NCBI RefSeq assembly: GCF_042676385.1
Contig: NZ_JBHTHA010000011.1
Location: 1-64,000 of the forward strand
DNA from: Paenibacillus_E sp042676385
Lineage (GTDB): Bacteria; Bacillota; Bacilli; Paenibacillales; NBRC-103111
Reading direction: 5' to 3'
Length of the DNA: 64,000 nt
Position numbers and translations under genes: made by a program. Below, piece by piece: positions 34,524-43,209 of this stretch. Under the pieces are notes generated by a model. The model saw nothing but the letters and a program-made list of their open reading frames with translations. It searched no databases and was not told the DNA's origin. Every line of letters starts with the position of its first letter. Position 1 is the stretch's first letter.

Positions 34524-37247
34524 CTATTGTTTATCCATTTCAACAACTTTGTCATCCAGCACATAGACCATCACTTGGTCTCCTGCTTGGAACGAAGAAG
34601 CTGTTAATACATCCGTACCTTTATGATAATAAGCTCTTGGGAAAATATTATAAACATTTTTATCGCTTGAGCTCGACGCTTTGAAATTCATTTGATTCAC
34701 AATGTTATTATAACTTGCGAATTCACGTTTAGCTGCAGCTGCCACTTGAATAATCAGTTTATCGCTTGCATCCTTCATCACTTGAACGCGATCGCCCACT
34801 TTAATCGACGAAAAGCTCATCGGCGCCCCGCCGTTCAATTTAACTGCAAAATTGCTGCCGGCTGCGATCACTTGGCTTTTGCCGGTGAAATCTTGAACGG
34901 TCAAGCTCGACGTTGCAGAATCCACTGCGGTTACCTTACCGCGTACAGCGTCCACTAGCTCGGCTTTCACGACTGCCAGACCTTTAAACGTAAGCCTAAC
35001 ATATTCATCCGGCAAGAAATCTGTCATTGCGCCAACGGATTGATCAGCTCTTACAATGGGAACACCGTCAAGGCTAATAACTGACGTTGTATTGGCCTCA
35101 TCCGCTACAGTAAGCTGTTTACTGTTGACATTAGGCAGGACCGTTTTATATAAAGCTGTTTTGCTAGTCACAATTTTTATGACCATCGTTTGATCAAAAC
35201 TTAAGAGCAAGCTTACGCCATCGCCAACTTTCAAATCAGAAATCGTACTGTTTGGTTTATTTGCCAATTCAACCATTGGGGCATAGGTCAACTTAAAGCT
35301 TAAGCTTTGACCGCTGTCGGTTTTCAACGTAATATCGCTTGTTTGTAAGTTCAGTTGCGTCAGTGTCCCCGTTAATTGCGTAGACATTTGAATTTGTGTC
35401 ACATTATTCTTGGAAACTAATAAATCTACATATTTGCCAGTCGTGAATGTATTAGCGAAACTGCTAAACGGCAACTTCATGCCATTATACATAATCGTCA
35501 TGGACTCGGATAATTGATAAGCATGCGGAGCACCGGTATTATCCTTCACAGTCAAAATCTTATTCGTTTGATCATAAGAAATAATTTTAGCAAAGTATAA
35601 GTTCTCAATGGAACGGTTCGTCACCGTAATTTGCGTGACTTTATTATTTAATACATCCAGCTTCAGCTGATCTCCAGGAGAGATGTCATAAATACTGGCC
35701 GTTGTGAGACCGTTTATCAGCACTTGAACATTATCTCCGAGAAGATAAGAGGCCAGCGCACCGCCATTGGTTTTCGTTATCGTCAGATACGATTTGTCAT
35801 CGCTTAAATCTTTCAGCGTACCTTCCACACTAACACCGACATCAGCTTGCTTGGTAACAATAATTTTAACAACTTCACTGTTTTGGACCGTGTACTCTAC
35901 TGTATCACCAACATGAAGAGAATTGATATCGACCAAAGAGTTGTCTGCCAAAGTTGCGATTAAGTTGCTTGAAAATTTGAAACTCTCCTGCTGACCGGAA
36001 GTGCTTTCGAGCATAGTCAGCATCATGGAATCTTTATTGATGGTTTGAATGGTGCCATTCGCCTTTTTATTGACAGGTACTTGTTTAACAATAATGGATG
36101 TGTATTTATCGCTTTTTACGATTTTGCTTTTGCGAACTTGAATGATGCTGCCGTTCACGATTGAGGCAAGACTTAGACCTCTGCCATCCGCATCCGTAAC
36201 CGTCACATCCGGCGTCAGGTCGTAATTCTCAAAATCATCCAAAGTCGCTTTCATCGTATTCATGTTGAGTTTCAGCAATTTGCCTTCATGGACATCCATT
36301 TGAAGCTCATCGTTCAATACTTCTACGTAATAAGCAGTTCCGCCAACTTGTACAAGCGAAACTTCATAGGTTTCTTGAATCGTTTTCGGATCTATCGGCA
36401 TATCATCTTTTTTACCATAAAAAACTGCGTTTGGAGAAAGTTTGTATGTACTTGTATTGCCATCTTTATCCATAATTGCGATACTGCCCGATGTCAAGGT
36501 AGTCATGTACCCTCTGACAGCGCGAGACGGCAGTGTAGTCAGTTCTTTCTGGGAACGGCTGAGAAATGCGGCCATTTGAGCGCGTGTAACAGCCCCTTTA
36601 GGTTGGAAAGAACCATCCTCAAATCCATTTACGATTTGAAGCTGCACTGCAGCATTGACATAACCTAACGCGTTGTAGCTAATCGCGCTATTGTCATTGA
36701 AAGTACTTGGAGACGAACCCAAACTTTGGGCCAAAGACGCTTTACCGAGAGCACGGATGACTACCTCTGCAACCCATTCTCTCGTCGCTTTGCGTGCACC
36801 CCATTTTTCTTTCGATGTATCTCCTTGACTTCTTGCCTTTTCTTCTTCGTTCGTAATCAGCCCTTTTTGAAGCGCAATAGCGACATAATTACGGGCATAA
36901 TTATCTACTTGCATGAAGTCGGGGAAGACGGTGGATGCCGTCAAGTTATCAACATCGCTTTGCAATCCCATCATGCGTGTTGCCATGATTAGAACATCCT
37001 GTTGGGATACTGAGTTTTCCGCCCGATAAGCGCCATCCTCGTAACCTTCAATGATTCCTTCCAACGCTAGCTTGGAAATATGCCGGATGCCCCAGTAATC
37101 TGATTTCACATCGGGAAAAGAAAGCTTCACTGAACCCGAGCCAGAGGATGACGTCTGGTTCGTAGATTCCGCTAAAGCCGGCGTAGCTGCAAGGCTCGTA
37201 GCGATTAAAGAACTTAGAATTGCACTTGCTAATTTCCTGTTTTTCAT
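34524..37247 (-). CDS. S-layer homology domain protein
   Basis: The protein has 907 residues. A signal peptide (1-26, ending ALA) is followed by three SLH domains at about 45-100, 105-175 and 180-235, marked by FPDVKSDYWGIRHISKLA, NYARNYVAIALQKGLI and GYVNAAVQLQIVNGFEDGSF. SLH domains bind pyruvylated wall polysaccharide. The remaining 650 residues are a beta-rich array of related segments, each with a VGDxVxY/L-like turn and Thr/Ser/Asp-rich strands; no catalytic motif is visible. It is probably a surface or spore-envelope structural protein. It is the last gene of an operon with the amidase and GerMN lipoprotein. Confidence 0.9.
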   Translation of the reverse strand: MKNRKLASAILSSLIATSLAATPALAESTNQTSSSGSGSVKLSFPDVKSDYWGIRHISKLALEGIIEGYEDGAYRAENSVSQQDVLIMATRMMGLQSDVDNLTASTVFPDFMQVDNYARNYVAIALQKGLITNEEEKARSQGDTSKEKWGARKATREWVAEVVIRALGKASLAQSLGSSPSTFNDNSAISYNALGYVNAAVQLQIVNGFEDGSFQPKGAVTRAQMAAFLSRSQKELTTLPSRAVRGYMTTLTSGSIAIMDKDGNTSTYKLSPNAVFYGKKDDMPIDPKTIQETYEVSLVQVGGTAYYVEVLNDELQMDVHEGKLLKLNMNTMKATLDDFENYDLTPDVTVTDADGRGLSLASIVNGSIIQVRKSKIVKSDKYTSIIVKQVPVNKKANGTIQTINKDSMMLTMLESTSGQQESFKFSSNLIATLADNSLVDINSLHVGDTVEYTVQNSEVVKIIVTKQADVGVSVEGTLKDLSDDKSYLTITKTNGGALASYLLGDNVQVLINGLTTASIYDISPGDQLKLDVLNNKVTQITVTNRSIENLYFAKIISYDQTNKILTVKDNTGAPHAYQLSESMTIMYNGMKLPFSSFANTFTTGKYVDLLVSKNNVTQIQMSTQLTGTLTQLNLQTSDITLKTDSGQSLSFKLTYAPMVELANKPNSTISDLKVGDGVSLLLSFDQTMVIKIVTSKTALYKTVLPNVNSKQLTVADEANTTSVISLDGVPIVRADQSVGAMTDFLPDEYVRLTFKGLAVVKAELVDAVRGKVTAVDSATSSLTVQDFTGKSQVIAAGSNFAVKLNGGAPMSFSSIKVGDRVQVMKDASDKLIIQVAAAAKREFASYNNIVNQMNFKASSSSDKNVYNIFPRAYYHKGTDVLTASSFQAGDQVMVYVLDDKVVEMDKQ

Positions 37248-37276
37248 TGTTTGTATGGACTCCTCTGCATATTCAT

Positions 37277-37867
37277 TTAATTAGGGCGTTTGATCGGGTA
37301 CGGAAGCTCCAAATGTCCCATTAAACTTTCGACCTGTTTGCCATCTTTCAGTACATAGATGGACTTGATTTCCGGGAATTGAAAAACTGTCTTTTTCAAC
37401 GCCTGCAAGAACAAATCCTCCCCAGGTGCGCCCAACTGCGTTTTGGGACCAAATTTAAGATCGATTTTCAAATCGCCTTTGGCCTTATCCAAGGTCACAT
37501 TCGTAAACTTCATATCGTCAAACAAGGAGACAGCTTTAGCGTCATCGCTCGTTTTCAGCGCGTTAAGAGCAGCTTCGTAGACGTCGCCGTCCTGCTTAAA
37601 GCTAACGGTGACTTCTTTCTCGATTAATTTCATCTCGTCTTGATCGCTGTAATAGGCTTTCACTTTCTTTTGCTTCAACGCTTCAGGTGTTGCTGTAGGT
37701 GTCGGCTGCGGACTTTGAACGGCAGGCGACTGGACTTGCGTCGTTGGTTGCGGTGTTGCGCCTCCGACCTGCAGTCCTTTTTGACCGCAAGCGGTAACGG
37801 TTAAAGCAATGGCACTTACAAGAAGCGCACCTTGAATTAGTCGACTATGTTTGGTCATCTGACTCAC
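37277..37867 (-). CDS. GerMN-domain lipoprotein
   Basis: The protein has 196 residues. An N-terminal signal ends in the lipobox LTVTAC, giving lipid attachment at Cys27. A Pro/Thr/Gln-rich linker (residues 35-65) leads to a GerMN domain (VKAYYSDQDEMKLIEKEVTV ... LDKAKGDLKIDLKFG). GerM is needed for sporulation and germination-related wall work in Bacillus, and the domain probably contacts peptidoglycan or partner proteins. It lies between the amidase gene (46 bases upstream) and the SLH gene (30 bases downstream), consistent with a shared role at the cell or spore wall. Confidence 0.88.
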   Translation of the reverse strand: MSQMTKHSRLIQGALLVSAIALTVTACGQKGLQVGGATPQPTTQVQSPAVQSPQPTPTATPEALKQKKVKAYYSDQDEMKLIEKEVTVSFKQDGDVYEAALNALKTSDDAKAVSLFDDMKFTNVTLDKAKGDLKIDLKFGPKTQLGAPGEDLFLQALKKTVFQFPEIKSIYVLKDGKQVESLMGHLELPYPIKRPN

Positions 37868-37913
37868 TCCTTAAGAGCTTTCCGGCTGGAAAGCTAGCTT
37901 CATAAGCTTAAGC

Positions 37914-39407
37914 TTATTTGAGATTCAAGTATTCTTTGATGGCAGTAACTAGGGCGGCAGCTACTTGATCCTGAAAAGCTTCCTTGTACATGGCGGCTTC
38001 ATCGTTTTTATTGGACAAATATCCGACTTCCACCAGGACAGCAGGCATGGTCGTTTTCTTAATGACCCGATAGTCCGCAACACGAACTTTACGGTCAGCA
38101 AATCCGGTTGCAGGGATTAGGTATTTGTGAATGACATTGGCAAATGAAAGGCTTTCCGGCCTGTTATAATAAGTCTCTGTACCCGACACGCTCGCTTTGG
38201 CGCTATTGCCATGTATGGATAAAAACAAATCAGCCTGATTATCATTGGCAAACGCTACGCGGCCGTCCAGCTCAACAAACGTATCATCCGTACGGGTCAT
38301 TAGAACTTGAACGCGCTTGTCCTGAGAAAGAAGCTTCTGTACCTTCTTCGCTGTAGATAGGGTAAAATCCTTCTCATGTTTGCCTGTAATCGATAATGCG
38401 CCTGGATCTTGATCTCCGTGGCCGGCGTCAATAACTACGGTCAATCGGTGCTCCTCAATCGCCGAACTCCATTGATTCGGCTGATTCGAAGCTTGATTTC
38501 GGTAGTCAGCCGTGCCCTTCAAATCCAGGATCACTCTAACGGTTGACGGGCTGTCAGAGAAATTGGAAAACCGGACTTTCTGAACAAGCGGATGCTTGGA
38601 AGGTAACTCTCCTGCGTTATTCACCAATTGCTTGCGAAGCGAATCATCCAAAGTCATATTCGGAAAATCGAAAACGATCCGGTTCGGATTCGCCAGCTTC
38701 ATCATCGTAGGCGCGAGCGTACCATCTTTTGCTTTAACAATAAGCTCTTTCTCGGACATTTCTATCGACGAAATGAGATGCGCGCTAGGGTTAGGCGTCT
38801 TATCACCCGTTCCAGAACCAGTCTCTGCTGGCGTCGTTGTTCCGGTAGTTGGGGGTTTAGTCCCTGTAGTCGGCGTCGTAGGCTTACCGCCTGCAACTTC
38901 TCCCTGGTTGGAGCCACCCATATCGTCCATATCATCCGCTGGCGCGGTAACCGGTTGGGATGAGACGTCATCCTTTTTGAACATGTGTACCGAATACGTC
39001 AAAGCGTCCCAATTGAAATCAACGCCTAATTGTTCGCCTACAAAACGCAGCGGCAGCATCGTATTGCCATCCACGATAACAGGAGCTACTTCCATCGTTT
39101 GCTTCTTCCCTTTAATGGAAGCGGTCTTGCTATCAATGGTCAGCTGGATATTCATATCGTCTTTGGTGATCGTTACTTTGCGGGCAGCTTCATCCCAGGC
39201 GACTTTCGCTCCGATTTCTTCCGCAATAATCCGTACGGGTACTATGGTATTGCCGTTTACGATGCGTGGAGCAACTTCGACTGTCTTCAGCTGCTTTTCA
39301 TTCATAAATAACTTAATTACACTCGAAGAAGCTTCAGCCCCGAATGCATATGTAGGCAGGATCATCATCGTTACGAATAGTGTCAAAAATAGGGCAGGAA
39401 ATTTCAT
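37914..39407 (-). CDS. N-acetylmuramoyl-L-alanine amidase with wall-binding domains
   Basis: The protein has 497 residues from the second of two adjacent ATG codons, which has better spacing to GAGGTGA. After a signal peptide (1-25, ending AFGA) come two copper-amine-oxidase N-terminal-like repeats (residues 30-145: GNTIVPVRIIAEEIGAKVAW and GNTMLPLRFVGEQLGVDFNW), a Gly/Thr/Pro-rich linker (150-205), an AMIN-like domain (about 210-305) and an Amidase_3 domain with VVIDAGHGDQDPGA (Zn His), FVELDGRVAFAN, LFLSIHGNSA and VLVEVGYLSN (catalytic Glu). It cleaves the amide bond between muramic acid and the stem peptide. First gene of the operon with GerMN and SLH genes. Confidence 0.93.
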   Translation of the reverse strand: MKFPALFLTLFVTMMILPTYAFGAEASSSVIKLFMNEKQLKTVEVAPRIVNGNTIVPVRIIAEEIGAKVAWDEAARKVTITKDDMNIQLTIDSKTASIKGKKQTMEVAPVIVDGNTMLPLRFVGEQLGVDFNWDALTYSVHMFKKDDVSSQPVTAPADDMDDMGGSNQGEVAGGKPTTPTTGTKPPTTGTTTPAETGSGTGDKTPNPSAHLISSIEMSEKELIVKAKDGTLAPTMMKLANPNRIVFDFPNMTLDDSLRKQLVNNAGELPSKHPLVQKVRFSNFSDSPSTVRVILDLKGTADYRNQASNQPNQWSSAIEEHRLTVVIDAGHGDQDPGALSITGKHEKDFTLSTAKKVQKLLSQDKRVQVLMTRTDDTFVELDGRVAFANDNQADLFLSIHGNSAKASVSGTETYYNRPESLSFANVIHKYLIPATGFADRKVRVADYRVIKKTTMPAVLVEVGYLSNKNDEAAMYKEAFQDQVAAALVTAIKEYLNLK

Positions 39408-39410
39408 CAT

Positions 39411-39743
39411 TCACCTCTATGTAATGTCGGAATTAGGCATTATTATCGCATTTGGAGAACAGACAACCAGAATCTAGCAACAACTCTCTTATTATATCAA
39501 AATAGCAAAATTCCCGACAGCAAAACCTCCATTCTTACGACAATCTGGTATTCTATTAGACGTGTAAAACTGCCAAAAGTTGCAAACGAGAATCATATAA
39601 ATGACTCATTTGATTATCTTCGTGTACACACAAGCTTTCATGAATATTCCCTATCAAAACATTGGGCCATTGCCATGTGACAATAGCCTATTGCCCGGCA
39701 TATTAGTAAAGAGACTTACGCTAATATAGAGGAGGAAAGTTAG
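39411..39743. other. Intergenic region between divergent amidase and Pro-rich genes
   Basis: 333 AT-rich bases with no gene. Promoters for both divergent transcription units must lie here. No box fits a consensus well enough to name. A strong AGAGGAGGAAAG ribosome binding site closes it before the Pro-rich gene. Confidence 0.5.
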
Positions 39744-40445
39744 ATGTTTACTCCCTGTCAATGTTATTCAGGTCAATACGATTACCTGCAAGAGAATTCA
39801 TCGAATGATCCATCGACTGCATCATCCCTTGGCCCGTTCGATCGCTCAGTATCCGGCGGTTCTCCGCCATTTTTTTCCAAGAGCATGACGCCAAGCTCAA
39901 CGACTGGGCCAAGTCCATTCCCGTTACCGAGCGCTCCGTTCACGCTCCCCGTCGCTCCATTTCTCCCACCCGGGTTTGGTCCTGCTATGGGGCAGCCTCC
40001 CATGATGCCCGCTCAACCAACGTTCCCAACCGCTCCATTCACGCTCCCTGTCGCCCCGTTTCTGCCACCCGGGTTCGGTCCTGCTATGGGGCAACCTCCA
40101 GGAATGGCTCCAATGCCGGTTGCCCCGCCGAGCCCTGCCCCTTTCGCGGCGCCAAGTCCAATTCCGAGTCCAATTCCGAGTCCAATTCCAAGCCCAGCCC
40201 CCGTATATGCCCTGCCACCGCAAGTCATGATGCAGTATAACAGCTTACAAGCTCAAATCAGCCAAAAACAACAAGAGATATCCGCGAAACAAATTGCGCA
40301 ACAGATCAATTTAAACAAGGGTGGGGATATTGGAGAAAGGCAAAGGCTTTATCAAGAGGAAATGGCACTTCGTCAAGAATTAAATAACCTTATTAATCAA
40401 CAGCAAGCACTAATAGCACCATATAAACAAATGCGTTTCTATTGA
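39744..40445 (+). CDS. Pro-rich repeat protein with helical tail, possibly a spore-surface protein
   Basis: The protein has 233 residues and no signal peptide. It starts with a Cys/Tyr-containing head (MFTPCQCYSGQYDYL). Two 33-residue repeats, each with APFTLPVAPFLPPGFGPAMG, cover about residues 64-129. Four PSPI/PSPA tetrapeptide units follow (137-152). The tail (158-233) is Gln/Lys-rich and coiled-coil-like (SLQAQISQKQQEISAKQIAQ). The composition resembles spore coat or exosporium proteins, but there is no direct proof. It is followed 43 bases later by a second Pro-rich gene and a shared terminator. No family recognised. Confidence 0.7.
   Translation: MFTPCQCYSGQYDYLQENSSNDPSTASSLGPFDRSVSGGSPPFFSKSMTPSSTTGPSPFPLPSAPFTLPVAPFLPPGFGPAMGQPPMMPAQPTFPTAPFTLPVAPFLPPGFGPAMGQPPGMAPMPVAPPSPAPFAAPSPIPSPIPSPIPSPAPVYALPPQVMMQYNSLQAQISQKQQEISAKQIAQQINLNKGGDIGERQRLYQEEMALRQELNNLINQQQALIAPYKQMRFY
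39933..40100 (+). repeat. Two tandem 99-nt units inside the Pro-rich gene
   Basis: Codons 39933-40001 and 40032-40100 encode identical 23-residue blocks starting APFTLPVAPF, offset by 99 bases. The two DNA copies differ mainly at third codon positions, so the protein repeat is under selection. Confidence 0.85.
40152..40199 (+). repeat. 12-nt tandem repeat encoding PSPI units
   Basis: Four units of a 12-base repeat (CCAAGTCCAATT type), the last ending in PSPA. Length variation between strains would be expected here. Confidence 0.8.
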
Positions 40446-40488
40446 TGCTATCTGAGCTTTCATGCATTCAATGGAAGGAGTGATTTCA

Positions 40489-40770
40489 ATGAGTTATTAT
40501 TCGCAAGCAATGGGCAGCGGTGCCATTCCGCCAACATTACCAACTATGCCGACTACGCCGAGTTATACTACGCCTATAGCGCCGCAAGGACCTCCTTTTT
40601 ATGGGCCTCCTAATTTGCCGCCTTGGTGGTTAGCATTACCAAGCACGGTAGCTCCCGTCCCTAATGTCCTCTACATGGTTCCACATGTCCAGGGACTTAC
40701 CGGACAACTTCAGCCGCTCATACCGTTGACGCCTAAACCGCAATCCCCTTGGTACTTGCCTTGGCAGTAA
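40489..40770 (+). CDS. Small Pro/Tyr/Trp-rich protein
   Basis: The protein has 93 residues from the ATG at 40489, with GGAAGGAG seven bases upstream. It is rich in Pro, Thr, Tyr and Trp (PPTLPTMPTTPSYTTPIAPQ, later NLPPWWLALP and a WYLPWQ tail), has no signal peptide and no known domain. It is the second gene of a pair with the larger Pro-rich protein; both share composition and a terminator, which suggests partner structural proteins, perhaps of the spore surface. Confidence 0.65.
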   Translation: MSYYSQAMGSGAIPPTLPTMPTTPSYTTPIAPQGPPFYGPPNLPPWWLALPSTVAPVPNVLYMVPHVQGLTGQLQPLIPLTPKPQSPWYLPWQ

Positions 40771-40802
40771 GCACAGACTTTTGCATCGGGCTATATTTTC
40801 AG

Positions 40803-40852
40803 AAAAAAAAGCGTACCCATCGATTATGATAATCAATGGGTACGCTTTTTTT
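40803..40852. terminator. Strong bidirectional terminator between the Pro-rich genes and leuD
   Basis: GCGTACCCAT pairs perfectly with ATGGGTACGC, and GATTAT with ATAATC inside; A-tracts and T-tracts flank both sides, so it serves both convergent units. Confidence 0.9.
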
Positions 40853-40858
40853 GTTCTG

Positions 40859-41464
40859 TTATTTATAAGCCAAACGTTGTTTGTGAGCTTCTTCGTAAGC
40901 GGCGATTTTGTCCGCGTGTTGAAGGGTCAGGCCGATGTCGTCCAGACCTTGCAGCAAGAACTGGCGACGGTGCTCGTCAAGATCAAACGTAATGCTTAGA
41001 CCGAAGTCGTCAGTCAGTTTGTTGTTTTCGAGATCAACATGCAGCTTATAGCCCTCATGTTTCGCTGTACGCTGGAACAAATCTTCAACCTGCTCTTCGG
41101 ACAGCTTGATCGGCAGGATGCCATTTTTGAAGCAGTTGTTGTAGAAAATGTCCGCATATGACGGTGCAATAATAACGCGGAAACCAAAGTCTTGAATCGC
41201 CCAAGGCGCATGCTCGCGGGAAGATCCGCAGCCAAAGTTAGCTCTCGAGATCAATACGGAAGCTCCTTGGTAACGATCTTGGTTGAGCGGGAAGCTCTCA
41301 ATCACGTTGCCTGCTTCGTCCCACCTCCATTCGAAGAACAGGAACTGGCCGAAACCGGAACGCTCAATTCTTTTCAAAAATTGTTTAGGGATGATGGCAT
41401 CTGTATCTACATTCACACGGTCAACCGGGCCGACTAAGCCTGTATGTTGTTTAAAAGCTTCCAT
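40859..41464 (-). CDS. leuD: 3-isopropylmalate dehydratase small subunit
   Basis: With LeuC it isomerises 2-isopropylmalate to 3-isopropylmalate in leucine synthesis. The protein has 201 residues, normal for the family. It carries NVDTDAIIPKQFLKRIERSG near residue 18 and RANFGCGSSREHAPWAI near 74, the substrate-binding swivel loop. It follows leuC by 40 bases and ends at the bidirectional terminator. Other leucine genes are not in the window. Confidence 0.96.
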   Translation of the reverse strand: MEAFKQHTGLVGPVDRVNVDTDAIIPKQFLKRIERSGFGQFLFFEWRWDEAGNVIESFPLNQDRYQGASVLISRANFGCGSSREHAPWAIQDFGFRVIIAPSYADIFYNNCFKNGILPIKLSEEQVEDLFQRTAKHEGYKLHVDLENNKLTDDFGLSITFDLDEHRRQFLLQGLDDIGLTLQHADKIAAYEEAHKQRLAYK

Positions 41465-41504
41465 ATTTTCATTCTCCTTTACTTTACCAGTCCATCATTC
41501 GAAA

Positions 41505-42926
41505 TTATGCTTGTTGGTACTCTTTGATTTCCCAATCGCGCACGTCTACAAAGTGGCCTTTAATCGCTGCAGCTACAGCCATTGCCGGCGAAACGAGATG
41601 CGTACGTCCACCGCGGCCTTGACGGCCTTCGAAGTTACGGTTGGATGTGGATGCGCAGCGTTGTCCTGGTTGCAGAACGTCCGGGTTCATCGCCAGACAC
41701 ATACTGCAGCCTGCATCGCGCCATTCGAATCCTGCACCTTCGAATATTTTGTCCAAGCCTTCTTTTTCAGCCTGAATTTTGACACGTCCGGAACCTGGCA
41801 CGACAATTGCAGTTACACTAGGATCTACTTTGTAGCCTTGTGCAATTTTAGCAGCTGCGCGAAGGTCTTCGATACGGCCGTTTGTACAGGAACCGATAAA
41901 GACATAATCTACTTTCAGTTCGGTCATAGGTGTTCCAGGCGTTAAGCCCATATATTCAAGCGCTTTTTCAGCCGCTTTGCGTTCATTTTCCGTTGCGAAG
42001 CTTTGCGGATCCGGTACTAATGCATTTACATTTGTTCCCATACCTGGGCTCGTGCCCCAAGTCACTTGCGGGATCAAGGAATCTGCATCGAAGTCTACAG
42101 TCCAATCGTAAGTAGCGCCTTCGTCCGTCACATATTGCTTCCATTGTTCAACCGCAGCGTCGAATGAAGCGCCTTGCGGCACATATTCGCGACCGCGCAG
42201 GTAGTTGAATGTCGTTTCGTCAGGAGCAATCAATCCTGCTCTTGCGCCCGCTTCAATGGACATGTTACACACCGTCATACGCTCTTCCATAGAAAGACCG
42301 CGGATCGCTTCGCCAGTGTACTCGATAACATAACCGGTAGCAAAGTCAGTGCCGTATTTAGCAATAACGCCAAGAATCAAGTCTTTTGCAGTAACTCCTG
42401 GTTTCAAACTGCCGTTGATGCGCACTTCCAACGTTTTGGCTTTGGATTGCTGCAAAGTTTGGGTAGCCAATACGTGCTCAACTTCACTTGTTCCGATACC
42501 AAAAGCCAGAGCGCCGAACGCGCCGTGCGTAGATGTATGGCTATCGCCGCAAACGATCGTTTTGCCCGGGTGTGTTAAACCAAGCTCAGGACCCATAACG
42601 TGCACGACACCTTGGTCGATGCTGTCCAGGTCGAATAATGTAACGCCGAAATCACGGCAGTTTTGCGAAAGCGTATCGATTTGTTGCTTGGAAATCGGAT
42701 CTGTAATGTTGTAACGATCCTTCGTCGGAACGTTATGATCCATTGTTGCGAAAGTCAAATCCGGTCTGCGAACCTTACGTCCCGACATGCGAAGACCTTC
42801 AAACGCTTGCGGTGAAGTTACCTCATGCACCAGCTGCAAGTCGATATAAATAACGCTAGGCTTACCAGCTTCCTGGTGAATGACGTGATTTTCCCAAATC
42901 TTCTCGAACATCGTTTTTTTACTCAT
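41505..42926 (-). CDS. leuC: 3-isopropylmalate dehydratase large subunit
   Basis: Aconitase-type catalytic subunit. The protein has 473 residues. Three Cys bind the 4Fe-4S cluster: one in FIGSCTNGRIEDLR near residue 350 and two in DAGCSMCLAMNPD near 410. HTSTHGAFGALAFGIGTSEV lies near 135. ATG start behind AAGAGGTG. It is transcribed away from a LysR gene, with two palindromes between them that may be the binding sites of that regulator. Confidence 0.96.
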   Translation of the reverse strand: MSKKTMFEKIWENHVIHQEAGKPSVIYIDLQLVHEVTSPQAFEGLRMSGRKVRRPDLTFATMDHNVPTKDRYNITDPISKQQIDTLSQNCRDFGVTLFDLDSIDQGVVHVMGPELGLTHPGKTIVCGDSHTSTHGAFGALAFGIGTSEVEHVLATQTLQQSKAKTLEVRINGSLKPGVTAKDLILGVIAKYGTDFATGYVIEYTGEAIRGLSMEERMTVCNMSIEAGARAGLIAPDETTFNYLRGREYVPQGASFDAAVEQWKQYVTDEGATYDWTVDFDADSLIPQVTWGTSPGMGTNVNALVPDPQSFATENERKAAEKALEYMGLTPGTPMTELKVDYVFIGSCTNGRIEDLRAAAKIAQGYKVDPSVTAIVVPGSGRVKIQAEKEGLDKIFEGAGFEWRDAGCSMCLAMNPDVLQPGQRCASTSNRNFEGRQGRGGRTHLVSPAMAVAAAIKGHFVDVRDWEIKEYQQA

Positions 42927-43106
42927 ATCCAGTCACCTCTTGTCATAATCCGCTCTTAAATGTAAATTGCATTACCCTCATAACGTATACTAGCATGGAT
43001 TTCATCATAGCTCCAAGATATAATAACTATAAGGTTCATAGGTAAAATCAATAAGCAGATCTTGTAAAGGGGGCCCCGAGATTCCATCGAAAATGCCCAA
43101 AATTAG

Positions 43107-43173
43107 CGGGAGGAATTCCCGATAACTAATTACCAAACGATATATGCAAATCAATTACCGGGAGCTTTTCCCG
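43107..43173. promoter_or_regulatory. Two CGGGA-N5-TCCCG palindromes between leuC and lysR
   Basis: CGGGA-GGAAT-TCCCG at 43107-43121 and CGGGA-GCTTT-TCCCG at 43159-43173. Arms and spacer length are identical, and the two sites are 52 bases apart, about five helical turns. LysR-type regulators usually bind pairs of such sites in a divergent region, so these are likely operator sites of the adjacent regulator. Confidence 0.6.
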
Positions 43174-43209
43174 TTAATCCAACCAACTAAACAAAGGAGA
43201 CACTCTTTT

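Noticed and set aside
37878..37895. Palindrome GCTTTCC-N4-GGAAAGC between the amidase and GerMN genes as a terminator
   Set aside because: It has no T run on the minus strand; at most it is an mRNA processing or attenuation hairpin.
40152..40199. Short tandem repeats resembling the start of a CRISPR array
   Set aside because: The 12-base units are contiguous without spacers and encode in-frame PSPI residues.
39782..40228. Open frames antisense to the Pro-rich gene, Gly- or Trp/Arg-rich
   Set aside because: Mirror products of Pro codon repeats. They have no ribosome binding sites, and the plus-strand frame keeps its repeats at the protein level.
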